Made by a program: the position numbers and the translations under genes. Below the pieces are notes generated by a model. It had not been told where the DNA came from. It ran no database searches and saw only the letters and a program-made list of their open reading frames with translations. A stretch of DNA of 64,000 nt from Streptomyces globisporus (GTDB lineage: Bacteria > Actinomycetota > Actinomycetes > Streptomycetales > Streptomycetaceae). Of this stretch, positions 1 through 7,779 are shown piece by piece (position 1 is the stretch's first letter; each line of letters starts with the position of its first letter). The stretch is taken from contig BMTG01000001.1 of the NCBI GenBank assembly GCA_014649555.1, positions 124,001 through 188,000 on the forward strand, written 5' to 3'.

Positions 1-1509
1 ATGGGCCGGTTCGCCGAGGGCTGGCGGGTCCTGGAGGTCGCCGCCGCCGAACTGCGCGAGGTGCGGTCGGTGCTGGCCGCCCGCGCCATGGCGGCCCTGG
101 TCACTCCCTACTGGCCGGGCGCCTCCCTCGACGTCCACCGGGGGTGGCTGATCAAGGCGGCGGCCGCCGCGGACGACAGCGGGGACGACGCCATGCGGAC
201 GGCGGTACTGGCCAACCATGTGGGGCTGGCCATGAGTTGGGCCGACCCCGAGGCCTGGGACCTGGTGGAGCGGCTGCCCGTGCAGAGCACGGACCCCGCC
301 TGCGCCCGGCAGGCTGCGCGCGGTCTGTGCAACGCCGCGGACTCCGCCGTCTGGCTCGGCTTCTACCGGCGCGTGGACGGTCTGCTGGCCGAGGGGCGCG
401 AGCTGGCCACCCGCAGCGGCGCGCCGTACACGGAACACAGCGCGTCGGGGACACGGCTGCTCCAGGAGTGGTGGACCGGCCAGTGGCTGGGCCTGGCCAA
501 GCGGTGCGAGGACTTCGTCGCCGACACGGCGGACATGCCGTTCCTCGCCTCCGACGCCTACGTCGTACGCGGCTTGCTCGCCGTCGCCCAGGGGGACTGG
601 GGCGAGGCCCGGGCCTGGCTGTCCCAGCGCGGAACCTTCGGTACGGAGAACCTGCCGGTGCCCCTCGGCGCGACGGCGGCCGGCGCCGTGATCCGCCTGA
701 CGCTGGCCCGCCAGGAGGTGGCCGACGCGGCGGAACAGGCGCGGGCGGCGTGGACGGTGGTGGCCGAGAAGGGGGTGTGGCCCTGGGCGGCGGAACTCGC
801 GCCGTGGGCCGTGGAAGCCCTGGCGCGGGCGGGTGACACGGACACGGCCCACGCCATGGTCCGGGACTTCGCCCAGGGCCTCGGCGACGCGGACGCGCCC
901 GCCGCCAGGGCCGCGCTGGCCTGGAGCCGGGCCGTACTCGCGGAGAACGAGGCGCTGGCCGAGGGGCGGCCGGACCGTCTGCCGGCAGCCGCGGAGACGT
1001 ACCGGAAGGCGGCAGCGGCCTACGCGGCGCTTCCGCGCCCCTACAGCGAGGCACTGACCACGGAGTGCGCGGCGCGCTGCGTGCTCGCGGCGGACGCGGT
1101 GGGCGGGGAAGCCCCGGCCCACTCGGCGGACCCGGCCGGCCCGAAAGCCCTCGCAGCCTCAGCAAGCCCCGCCGACGACCGCGCCACCGCCGCCTCGGCC
1201 ATCGCCGAACTGGAGTCCTGCGCCCAGCACTTCACCGACCTCGGCGCCGTCTGGGACGCGACGCGGGCCCGGGCCCTGCTGCGCACCCGGCAGCCGGCCA
1301 GGAAGGGCCGCCCGCCCGGACGCCCGTCGCACTCCGACCAGCTGTCCCCCCGGGAGGCCGAAGTCGCCCAGCTCGCGTCCTCCGGCCTCACCAACCGGGA
1401 GATCGCCGCGACCCTGCATCTCTCCCCGCGGACCGTGGAGCAGCACATCGCCGGTGCCATGCGGAAGACCGGCGCGCTCTCCCGCCGCGACCTCGCTCAC
1501 CGGCTCTGA
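1..1509 (+). CDS. LuxR-family (LAL-type) transcriptional regulator, C-terminal part
   Basis: The open frame runs from the first base of the window, so this is probably the 3' part of a longer gene. The visible 502 residues are mostly alpha-helical, Ala/Trp/Glu-rich sequence resembling the TPR-like middle region of large ATP-binding LuxR (LAL) regulators. The last ~60 residues are a clear LuxR/GerE helix-turn-helix containing LSPREAEVAQLASSGLTNRE followed by LSPRTVEQHI. LAL proteins normally carry a ~300-residue N-terminal ATPase domain; none is visible, and it would lie upstream of the window. Target genes cannot be told. The stop codon sits inside a 15-bp repeat array. LuxR membership is certain; LAL membership is an inference from length and helical content. 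Confidence 0.8.
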   Translation: MGRFAEGWRVLEVAAAELREVRSVLAARAMAALVTPYWPGASLDVHRGWLIKAAAAADDSGDDAMRTAVLANHVGLAMSWADPEAWDLVERLPVQSTDPACARQAARGLCNAADSAVWLGFYRRVDGLLAEGRELATRSGAPYTEHSASGTRLLQEWWTGQWLGLAKRCEDFVADTADMPFLASDAYVVRGLLAVAQGDWGEARAWLSQRGTFGTENLPVPLGATAAGAVIRLTLARQEVADAAEQARAAWTVVAEKGVWPWAAELAPWAVEALARAGDTDTAHAMVRDFAQGLGDADAPAARAALAWSRAVLAENEALAEGRPDRLPAAAETYRKAAAAYAALPRPYSEALTTECAARCVLAADAVGGEAPAHSADPAGPKALAASASPADDRATAASAIAELESCAQHFTDLGAVWDATRARALLRTRQPARKGRPPGRPSHSDQLSPREAEVAQLASSGLTNREIAATLHLSPRTVEQHIAGAMRKTGALSRRDLAHRL

Positions 1510-1570
1510 GGTCACCGGCAACGAGGTCACCGGCTACGAGGTCACGGACTCCGGGCTCACCGGCTCCGAG
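1496..1570. repeat. Five tandem 15-bp units spanning two convergent stop codons
   Basis: Five adjacent 15-bp units start at 1496, 1511, 1526, 1541 and 1556. The first (CTCACCGGCTCTGAG) and last (CTCACCGGCTCCGAG) differ at one base; the inner units are variants with core GTCACCGGC. The array contains the stop codon of the upstream plus-strand regulator (1507-1509) and that of the downstream minus-strand gene (1557-1559), so it echoes the 3' end of both. Confidence 0.8.
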
Positions 1571-1880
1571 GGGTGTCCAGGGGCAGAAAGGACCTGGCGG
1601 CCCAGAAGCTCCGGTCGTGCTCCCAGACGGCCACGGTCGCGGCCGCCCAGTCGAACACCCAGCCGGAACGTACCCCGCGCGCTCCCCAGCCGTCCGGGCG
1701 CCGGCGCGGGATGGCGAAGCCCGCCTTCTGTGCGGCGACCGCCGCGTCGCACGCCTCGCGCGCGATGCGCAGGGCATCCGACTCGGTCTCCGCGCACCCG
1801 GTGAAGACGTGCAGGCCGCACCGGTCGGGCTGCACGGCGTTCCGGGTGGGGACATTGACCTGGAAGTAGAGCTCGGCCAT
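1557..1880 (-). CDS. Small protein of unknown function
   Basis: This encodes 107 residues beginning MAELYFQVNVPTRNAVQ. The start at 1880 is preferred over one 11 codons upstream because GAGGAG lies about 8 nt before it. The protein is soluble, with no signal peptide or membrane segment. It has many Trp and aromatic residues in its second half (motifs GWVFDWAAATVAVWE and FWAARSFLPLD), suggesting a compact mixed alpha/beta fold. I do not recognise the family. It converges on the LuxR regulator, with the 15-bp repeat array between their ends. GC3 is typical of the genome, so it is likely a real gene. Confidence 0.6.
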   Translation of the reverse strand: MAELYFQVNVPTRNAVQPDRCGLHVFTGCAETESDALRIAREACDAAVAAQKAGFAIPRRRPDGWGARGVRSGWVFDWAAATVAVWEHDRSFWAARSFLPLDTPRSR

Positions 1881-2220
1881 GACGCCATCTCCTCGGTGTC
1901 GCGGTTTGTCCACCGTACGAGGCGCGTCCGCCCCTCAATATCCGGAATGACCCGATCACCTATACGTATCTCGTGCGCGCCCCGTACGTATCCCGGCTCC
2001 CCACGGGCCGTCCCGGCCGCGCTCGACCCGCATCCGGCCGCCCGACGTCCGGCGGGTGGCGGGCGAGCCGCGTGCCCGGCGCCGCCGCCCCGCCGCGACG
2101 CACACCGCAGGGGGCCGGTCCGTGCGCACAACGCCGTATCCGTGATTCACGCCCACGGATAAAAAATGCGCACGCTCTGTCACTAGGTTCCCCCCACCGA
2201 TTCTGCGGACGAAAAGCCCA
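1881..2220. other. Intergenic stretch, no gene seen
   Basis: This 340-bp stretch lies upstream of both the small minus-strand gene and the binding-protein pseudogene. It holds TATACGTAT near 1969 and a second TACGTATC near 1985, and a short A-rich run (GGATAAAAAATG) near 2158-2169. It could contain divergent promoters, but no -35/-10 pair is convincing. Confidence 0.4.
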
Positions 2221-3329
2221 TCACCATCGGGACCGTCCAGTGTTCTGGCGGGACTGGACCCCGCCGGGGTGTACGACGCCGGCTCCTGGGCGGTCTTCAC
2301 CAACATTTACCAGAACCTGCTCACCTTCGAACCGGGGTCGCCCACCCCCAAGCCCGACGCGGCCGAGTCCTGTGAATTCACCTCCCCGCAGAATGCGTTC
2401 GAACGAATGCTTCACCGCCGTCGCCGTGAGGCGGTTCCCGTTGGAGAACGTGAGGCCGTCACGGAGTTCGCACCGGTACGTGGTGAGTGCGGGGCCCGGC
2501 TGCGGGAGGAGAAGAGCGTCTCGGGGTCGGGGCCCTATGTCATCGCGTCGTACACGGCCGAGAAGTCCATCACCTTGAGACCGAACACCGCGTACAAGGG
2601 CGCCGGGACCAAACGCGGGGTCGCGGTCGAGGTCCATTACTTCGAGACATCACGACACGTCGAGGAGGCCTGGAACACCCGGACGGTCGACATCGCCTAC
2701 GCGGGACTTCCGGCCGCCACCCTCGCCGGGATCGACCCCAGCGACGAGGATGTCCGCCTATCCGCCGGAGACAGCGCCGAGGCGCACTACCTCGTGCTGA
2801 ACATGCGCTCCCCGGACAAGGCGTTGGGGCGCGCCGAGACCCGCAGAGCCCTGGCCTCGCTCATCGACCGCGGGCGCCTTGCGGGCGAGGTGTTCGAGCA
2901 CACGGTGACGCCGCTGTACTCACTCGTCCCGCAGGGCGTCGTCGGACACAGCACGGCGTTCTTCGACCGCTACCCGGAGGCGGATGCCGCCTACGCGGCC
3001 GGGCGTCTGCGGTCCGCCGGCATCACCACTCCGGTACGCATCAAGCTCGGCCACCAGAACGGTATCGCCTGGTGGGGACCGGCAATGTCCTCGGCAGCGG
3101 CTACACATCGGCCGAGGTCGACCACGCCATCAGGGACACCCAGCGGTTCACCGATCACAGCAAGGCCATGCAGCGGTTCCGGGCGGTCCAGGACACGATC
3201 GCGAAGGACGCTCCCCTGATTCCCGTCTGGCACAAACAGCGCCATGTCGTGACGCGTTCCACCGTCCTGGGCGGACATCTCCTCGCCGAGGACGCCATCT
3301 GGCGGCTGGGGGAACTCCGCAGGCTCTGA
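2221..3329 (+). pseudogene. Relic of a family 5 peptide ABC-transporter substrate-binding protein
   Basis: Fragments in different frames and on both strands match DppA/OppA-type binding proteins in the expected order. These are GLDPAGVYDAGSW, FTNIYQNLLTFEPG and AESCEFT (frame of 2269), then SVSGSGPYVIASYTAEKS, LVLNMRSPDKALG and ARRALASLIDRG-like sequence, then GTGNVLGSGYTSAEVDHAI and PLIPVWHKQRHVV in another frame up to 3329. The piece that should follow AESCEFT lies inverted on the minus strand at about 2389-2484. Compared with a full protein (~530 residues), large internal stretches are missing and no start or lipoprotein signal is visible. The gene is clearly dead. No permease or ATPase genes of this transporter are nearby, so it is an orphan relic. 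Confidence 0.85.
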
Positions 3330-3368
3330 AGGGGCTTTGGACCTCTGAAGGGCTTAGGGCCTCTGAAG
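3324..3368. repeat. Three direct repeats of the pseudogene's 3' end
   Basis: CTCTGAAG occurs at 3324, 3343 and 3361, each of the first two followed by G-rich GGCTTxGG-like sequence. The first copy contains the TGA that ends the binding-protein relic. Spacing is 19 and 18 bp. Confidence 0.6.
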
Positions 3369-3534
3369 CTCCTCCCGCATTATCTGCGTATCCGTGAATG
3401 CGCCGATCCGGGTATCCCGGGGCGCGCCGGGCCTCAATAGTTCGGCTCGCGGCGGGTTCTGAACTCGCCGTCGGCCGGGGCCCGGCGCTTCACCCCCCAT
3501 ACGGGTCTTCGGCTGTCATCCGGAAGGAATCAGC

Positions 3535-4734
3535 GTGCGCAACACACGTAAGTACAGCCTTGCCGCCGCGGGCGTCCTGCTCTCGGCCGCCACGGTTCTG
3601 GGAACCCAGAGCATGGCGCAGGCGCAGGACGCGGCGACCACGCCCCGCTACCAGCCCGAGATGGTCCGGGCGTTGGCCGCTTCGCTCGGCGTGAGCGAGA
3701 AGGCCGCGGTCGACCGGCTGGACCGGCAGGACGCCCAGCAGGGCAAGCTCGCCGAGCTGCGGAAGCGCGGCATATCCGGCGACGGGGCGTTCTTCGACGC
3801 CTCGGGCCGACTGACCGTCAACGCCGGCGACCAGGCCGAGGCGGCCCGGATCGAGAAGGCCGGCCTCGATGCCCGCGTGCCCGCCAGAGGCCAGGCCGCA
3901 CTCGACAGAATCAAGGCCGAGCTGGACCGCCTCGCCGCCGGAAAGGCTCCTTCCGGTGTGGTCGCCTGGTCCGTGGACCTGCCCGCCGACCAGGTGACCG
4001 TGAAGGTCAACAACGAGCGGGGAGCCGCCGCCAAGGCGTTCATCGCCCAGGCCGCCGAGCACGGCTCCGCCGTCCGGATCGTGCGCGGCCAGGAGAAACT
4101 GGAGGCCAAGGCCGCGATCTACCCCGGCAGCAAGATGACGTTCAACAACACCACCCAGTGGTGTTCCGTCGGCTACGGCGCCCGTGACAGCTCGGGCCGG
4201 CAGTATCTGGTGACCGCCGGGCACTGCGTCACGAACACCCTGCGCTACGACGGGGCGGCCTTCGCCCAGGGCTACAAGACCCGGTACGCGCTCGGCACCC
4301 GCAGCGTCGACATGGGGATCCTGACCATCAACTCCGGTCACTCGATCACCACCAGCGTCGGCACCTGGGGCAACAGCAACCCGGTCGCCGTCCGCGGCGG
4401 CACCCGCGCCTCGTCCGGCGCCGCGGTCTGCAAGTCCGGTGCCACCACCGGCTGGACCTGCGGCACGATCGGCTCGTACAACAACACCGTCACCTACGTC
4501 GACCGCAACGGCGGCCCCGACACGGTCGTCAGCGGCCTGGCCACCTCCAGCGTCTGCGTCGAGGGCGGCGACAGCGGCGGCGCGTACATCTCCGGGAACC
4601 AGGCCCAGGGCATGACCTCCGGCGGCCCGACCGACCAGCAGTGCACCGGCGGGGTCAACTCGCGCGGCTCGTCCTACTTCCAGCCGCTCGACGACGCCCT
4701 CCGCTACTACGGGCTGACGCTCAACACCAACTAG
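3535..4734 (+). CDS. Secreted S1-family serine protease (streptogrisin/alpha-lytic type)
   Basis: This is a 399-residue preproprotease. It starts at GTG 3535 with GGAAGGA about 7 nt upstream. Residues 1-30 form a Sec signal peptide (MRNTRKYSL, hydrophobic core, ending near MAQAQ). Residues ~35-190 are the alpha-lytic-type propeptide that acts as a folding chaperone. The mature chymotrypsin-fold domain follows, with catalytic His in VTAGHC (~230), Asp in SVDMGIL (~258) and Ser in GGDSGG (~346), plus cysteine pairs typical of streptogrisins. It has no C-terminal binding domain, unlike streptogrisin C. It is expected to act as an extracellular protease of mycelial nutrition. It is monocistronic, with a strong hairpin 40 bp after the stop. 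Confident. Confidence 0.93.
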   Translation: MRNTRKYSLAAAGVLLSAATVLGTQSMAQAQDAATTPRYQPEMVRALAASLGVSEKAAVDRLDRQDAQQGKLAELRKRGISGDGAFFDASGRLTVNAGDQAEAARIEKAGLDARVPARGQAALDRIKAELDRLAAGKAPSGVVAWSVDLPADQVTVKVNNERGAAAKAFIAQAAEHGSAVRIVRGQEKLEAKAAIYPGSKMTFNNTTQWCSVGYGARDSSGRQYLVTAGHCVTNTLRYDGAAFAQGYKTRYALGTRSVDMGILTINSGHSITTSVGTWGNSNPVAVRGGTRASSGAAVCKSGATTGWTCGTIGSYNNTVTYVDRNGGPDTVVSGLATSSVCVEGGDSGGAYISGNQAQGMTSGGPTDQQCTGGVNSRGSSYFQPLDDALRYYGLTLNTN

Positions 4735-4776
4735 GCACCCACAAGGCGCCAACGGGGACACCCCTCACAGAACCGG

Positions 4777-4813
4777 CCGGGGGCCGCTCGCACGACCTGC
4801 GAGCGGCCCCCGG
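4777..4813 (+). terminator. Rho-independent-type hairpin after the S1 protease
   Basis: A perfect 16-bp inverted repeat: CCGGGGGCCGCTCGCA pairs with 4798-4813 around the 5-nt loop CGACC. It lies 42 bp past the protease stop and lacks a T-run, as is usual in Streptomyces. Confidence 0.85.
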
Positions 4814-4920
4814 TCGCGCCCGGCTCCCGGTCACGCCACCGCTCCCCATTCCGGGACAAAGTACCCGATATGTTGCTAGTTTTCCCTGGTTGGCCGATGA
4901 CCGCACCGACGAGGGAATTC

Positions 4921-6360
4921 ATGAGCCATCCCGAGGCCCCGCCCCGACCGGCCGCCAAACTGACGCTCCCGACCCTGACCGCGATGGTGGTCGGCTCGAT
5001 GGTCGGGGCCGGAGTCTTCTCGCTGCCGAGCCGGTTCGCGCAGGAGACCGGGGTCGCGGGGGCCCTGATCGCCTGGGCGGTCGCGGGGACGGGCATGCTG
5101 ATGCTCGCCTTCGTCTTCCAGGCCCTCGCCGTGCGGCGGCCGGACCTGGACGCCGGGGTCTACGCCTACGCCAAGGCGGGGTTCGGCGAGTATCTCGGCT
5201 TCTTCTCCGCCTTCGGCTACTGGGCCAGCGCCTGCGTCGGCAACGTCACCTACTGGGTGCTCATCATGTCGACGCTCGGCGCGGTGGCGCCGGTGCTGGG
5301 CGACGGCGACACGGTGACGGCGGTGGTCGTCTCCTCGGTGGGGCTGTGGGGGTTCTTCCTGCTGATCCGGCGAGGTGTGAAGGAGGCGGCGGCGATCAAC
5401 CGGATCGTCACCGTCGCGAAGATCGTGCCGATCCTCTTCTTCGTCGTGCTGGCGCTCTTCTATTTCGAACCGTCCGTCTTCGCCGACAACTTCAGCGGCA
5501 CCGACGAGGCAGGCACCCTCTTCGACCAGGTCCGCGGAACGATGCTCGCCACCGTGTTCGTCTTCCTCGGCGTCGAGGGCGCCAGCGTCTACTCGCGGCA
5601 CGCCAAACGCCGTGAGGACGTCGGCCGGGCCACCGTCCTGGGCTTCCTGAGCGTGTTCGCCGTCTTCGCCTCGGTCACGATCGTCAGTTACGGGCTGCTG
5701 CCGATGGCCGAGATCGCCGAGCTGCGGCAGCCGTCGATGGCCGAGGTGCTGGAGTCGGCGGTCGGGACGTGGGGGAAGGTCTTCATCAGCGTCGGCCTCA
5801 TCGTCTCCGTGCTCGGCGCCTATCTGGCCTGGACCCTGATGGCCGCCGAGGTCCTCTTCGTCGCTGCCGAGGACAGGGACATGCCGCGCTTCCTGGGGCA
5901 GTCGACCGCGGCGGACGTACCCGAGAACGCGCTGCTCCTGACCACGTGCCTGAGCCAGATCGTGCTCGTCGTGACGCTCTTCTCCGACGACGCGTTCACC
6001 TTCGCCCTCGATCTGACCAGCGCGCTGAGCCTGATCCCGTTCCTGCTGGCCGCCGGCTTCGCGGTGAAGGTGGCGGCCCGGCCGGAACGCTGGGGCGCGG
6101 TGGGGCGCTCCACCCGGCGCGAGCTGGTCATCGCCGTCGTGGCGACGCTCTACACCGCGTTCCTGCTGTACGCGGCCGGGCCGAAGTTCGTCCTCGTCTC
6201 CTTCATCCTCTACGCCCCGGCGACCTTCCTCTTCGTCAAGTCCCGCAGGGAGCAGGGACGCAGGCTCTTCTCCCCCGGGGAGGCGCTCATCTGCGCGGTG
6301 TCGGTCATCGGCGCCGCGGCCGGGATCGCGGCCCTGTCCGCCGGCTGGATCGAGCTCTGA
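4921..6360 (+). CDS. arcD: APC-superfamily basic amino acid antiporter (arginine/ornithine type)
   Basis: This 479-residue membrane protein has about 12-13 hydrophobic segments. The N-terminal motif MVVGSMVGAGVFSLPSRFA matches the first helix of the APA transporter group (ArcD/YdgI). The start at 4921 (MSHPEAPP) is chosen because GAGGG lies 6 nt upstream and it begins just before the conserved helix 1; an in-frame ATG at 4870 would add 17 unlikely residues. The adjacent arginine deiminase gene, 48 bp downstream on the same strand, supports arginine uptake coupled to ornithine or citrulline export. No arcB or arcC is present here. Family assignment is firm; substrate is inferred from the neighbour. 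Confidence 0.8.
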   Translation: MSHPEAPPRPAAKLTLPTLTAMVVGSMVGAGVFSLPSRFAQETGVAGALIAWAVAGTGMLMLAFVFQALAVRRPDLDAGVYAYAKAGFGEYLGFFSAFGYWASACVGNVTYWVLIMSTLGAVAPVLGDGDTVTAVVVSSVGLWGFFLLIRRGVKEAAAINRIVTVAKIVPILFFVVLALFYFEPSVFADNFSGTDEAGTLFDQVRGTMLATVFVFLGVEGASVYSRHAKRREDVGRATVLGFLSVFAVFASVTIVSYGLLPMAEIAELRQPSMAEVLESAVGTWGKVFISVGLIVSVLGAYLAWTLMAAEVLFVAAEDRDMPRFLGQSTAADVPENALLLTTCLSQIVLVVTLFSDDAFTFALDLTSALSLIPFLLAAGFAVKVAARPERWGAVGRSTRRELVIAVVATLYTAFLLYAAGPKFVLVSFILYAPATFLFVKSRREQGRRLFSPGEALICAVSVIGAAAGIAALSAGWIEL

Positions 6361-6408
6361 GCGCCCGCACCCCGTCGCCCCCTCCCCCCAGCGAGTGAAA
6401 GGCCCACC

Positions 6409-7665
6409 GTGACACCTACCGCCCCCGCTTCCGCCCTCGGCGTCCACTCCGAGGTGGGGCGGCTGCGCAAGGTCCTGGTCTGCGCCCCCGGCATGGCCCA
6501 CCGCCGGCTGACCCCGACCAACTCCGACGATCTGCTCTTCGACGACGTGATGTGGGTGGAGAACGCCCAGCGCGACCACGCCGACTTCGTCGCCCAGCTC
6601 ACCGAACGGGGGGTGGAGGTCGTCGAACTGCACGCGCTGCTGGCCGCCACCATGGAGATCCCCGAGGCCAGGTCCTGGCTGCTCGACCGGAAGATCGACG
6701 CGAACGAGGTGGGCCTCGGGCTGGTCGACGACACCCGTGCCTTCCTCGACTCCCTGACGCCGCGCCGGCTGTCCGACCATCTCATCGGCGGCCTGGCCAT
6801 CGCCGACCTCCCGGAGGAGTTCCGTTCGGCGTACGTGGGTCTGGCCCGGGAAGGCACGGGGGCGCGGGAGTACCTGATGCCGCCGCTGCCCAACACCCTC
6901 TACACCCGGGACACCACCTGCTGGCTCTACAGCGGGGTGACGCTCAACCCGCTCTACTGGCCCGCCCGGCACGACGAGACCCTGCTGATGAAGGCGGTCT
7001 ACACCTTCCACCCCGACTTCCGGGGCTCCACGATCTGGTGGGGCGACCCCGAGAAGGACTGGGGCCGGGCCACGTTCGAGGGCGGCGACATCATGCCGGT
7101 CGGCAACGGCGTCGTCCTCATGGGGATGAGCGAACGGACCTCCCGCCAGGCGATCACCCAGGTCGCGGCGGCGCTCTTCGCACAGGGGGCGGCCGAGCAC
7201 GTCATCGTCGCCGGGATGCCGAAGCTGCGCTCGGCGATGCACCTGGACACCGTGTTCACCTTCGCGGACCGGGACATCGTCACGCTGTACCCGCGCATCA
7301 TGGACGGCGTCCACACGTTCTCGCTGCGGCCCTCGGACCGGGCGCCCGGCATCGAGATCACCGACGAGGGCGCCACTCCGTTCACCGAGGTCGTGGCCCG
7401 CGCCCTGGGCCTGCCCCAGCTGCGGGTGATCGAGACGGGCGGCGACGTCTACGCCTCGGAGCGCCAGCAGTGGGACAGCGGCAACAACGCGGTGGCCCTG
7501 GAGCCCGGGGTGGTCTTCACGTACGACCGCAACACCCAGACCAACGCCCTGCTGCGGCGGGCCGGGGTGGAGGTCATCACGATCGTCGGCGCGGAGCTGG
7601 GGCGGGGCCGGGGCGGCGGGCACTGCATGACCTGCCCGCTGATCCGCGACGCGGTGGCGTTCTGA
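6409..7665 (+). CDS. arcA: Arginine deiminase
   Basis: This 418-residue enzyme hydrolyses L-arginine to citrulline and ammonia. It starts at GTG 6409 with GTGAAAGG upstream. The N-terminal [18 protein letters not shown], the [10 protein letters not shown] segment, the MHLDTVFTF segment with the catalytic His, and the C-terminal [10 protein letters not shown] with the nucleophilic Cys are all in place, and length is normal. It is probably cotranscribed with the upstream antiporter (48-bp gap). In fermentative bacteria arcBC complete ATP generation from arginine. Their absence here suggests nitrogen supply or pH control, or that they are encoded elsewhere. Confidence 0.93.
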   Translation: MTPTAPASALGVHSEVGRLRKVLVCAPGMAHRRLTPTNSDDLLFDDVMWVENAQRDHADFVAQLTERGVEVVELHALLAATMEIPEARSWLLDRKIDANEVGLGLVDDTRAFLDSLTPRRLSDHLIGGLAIADLPEEFRSAYVGLAREGTGAREYLMPPLPNTLYTRDTTCWLYSGVTLNPLYWPARHDETLLMKAVYTFHPDFRGSTIWWGDPEKDWGRATFEGGDIMPVGNGVVLMGMSERTSRQAITQVAAALFAQGAAEHVIVAGMPKLRSAMHLDTVFTFADRDIVTLYPRIMDGVHTFSLRPSDRAPGIEITDEGATPFTEVVARALGLPQLRVIETGGDVYASERQQWDSGNNAVALEPGVVFTYDRNTQTNALLRRAGVEVITIVGAELGRGRGGGHCMTCPLIRDAVAF

Positions 7666-7682
7666 CGGTGTACGGGCACGGG

Positions 7683-7719
7683 CACGGATCCGCGTAGGGC
7701 GCGGACCCCCGGATCCGTA
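7683..7719. terminator. Probable bidirectional terminator between arcA and the CIS ATPase gene
   Basis: ACGGATCCG at 7684-7692 pairs with CGGATCCGT at 7710-7718 between two convergent genes. An outer GTACGGG(C/T)ACGGGC inverted repeat flanks it, so a larger imperfect cruciform is possible. Confidence 0.5.
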
Positions 7720-7722
7720 CCG

Positions 7723-7779
7723 CGCGAGCCACCGCCCGGCACGGGCCCGTACCCGTACCCTCGCGAGCTACCGCCCGGC
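7723..7779. repeat. 18-bp direct repeat echoing the 3' end of the ATPase gene
   Basis: CGCGAGCTACCGCCCGGC (7762-7779) contains the minus-strand TAG stop at 7768-7770 and the last codons of the ATPase gene. A copy with one mismatch lies at 7723-7740, just beyond the stop. Confidence 0.7.

Noticed and set aside
3535-4734. S1 protease considered as CIS cargo
   Set aside because: It has its own Sec signal peptide, propeptide, ribosome-binding site and terminator, and is separated from the CIS by two unrelated genes.
4876-7623. 915-codon minus-strand open frame across arcD and arcA
   Set aside because: Antisense shadow. The plus strand encodes two well-conserved proteins with all active-site residues.
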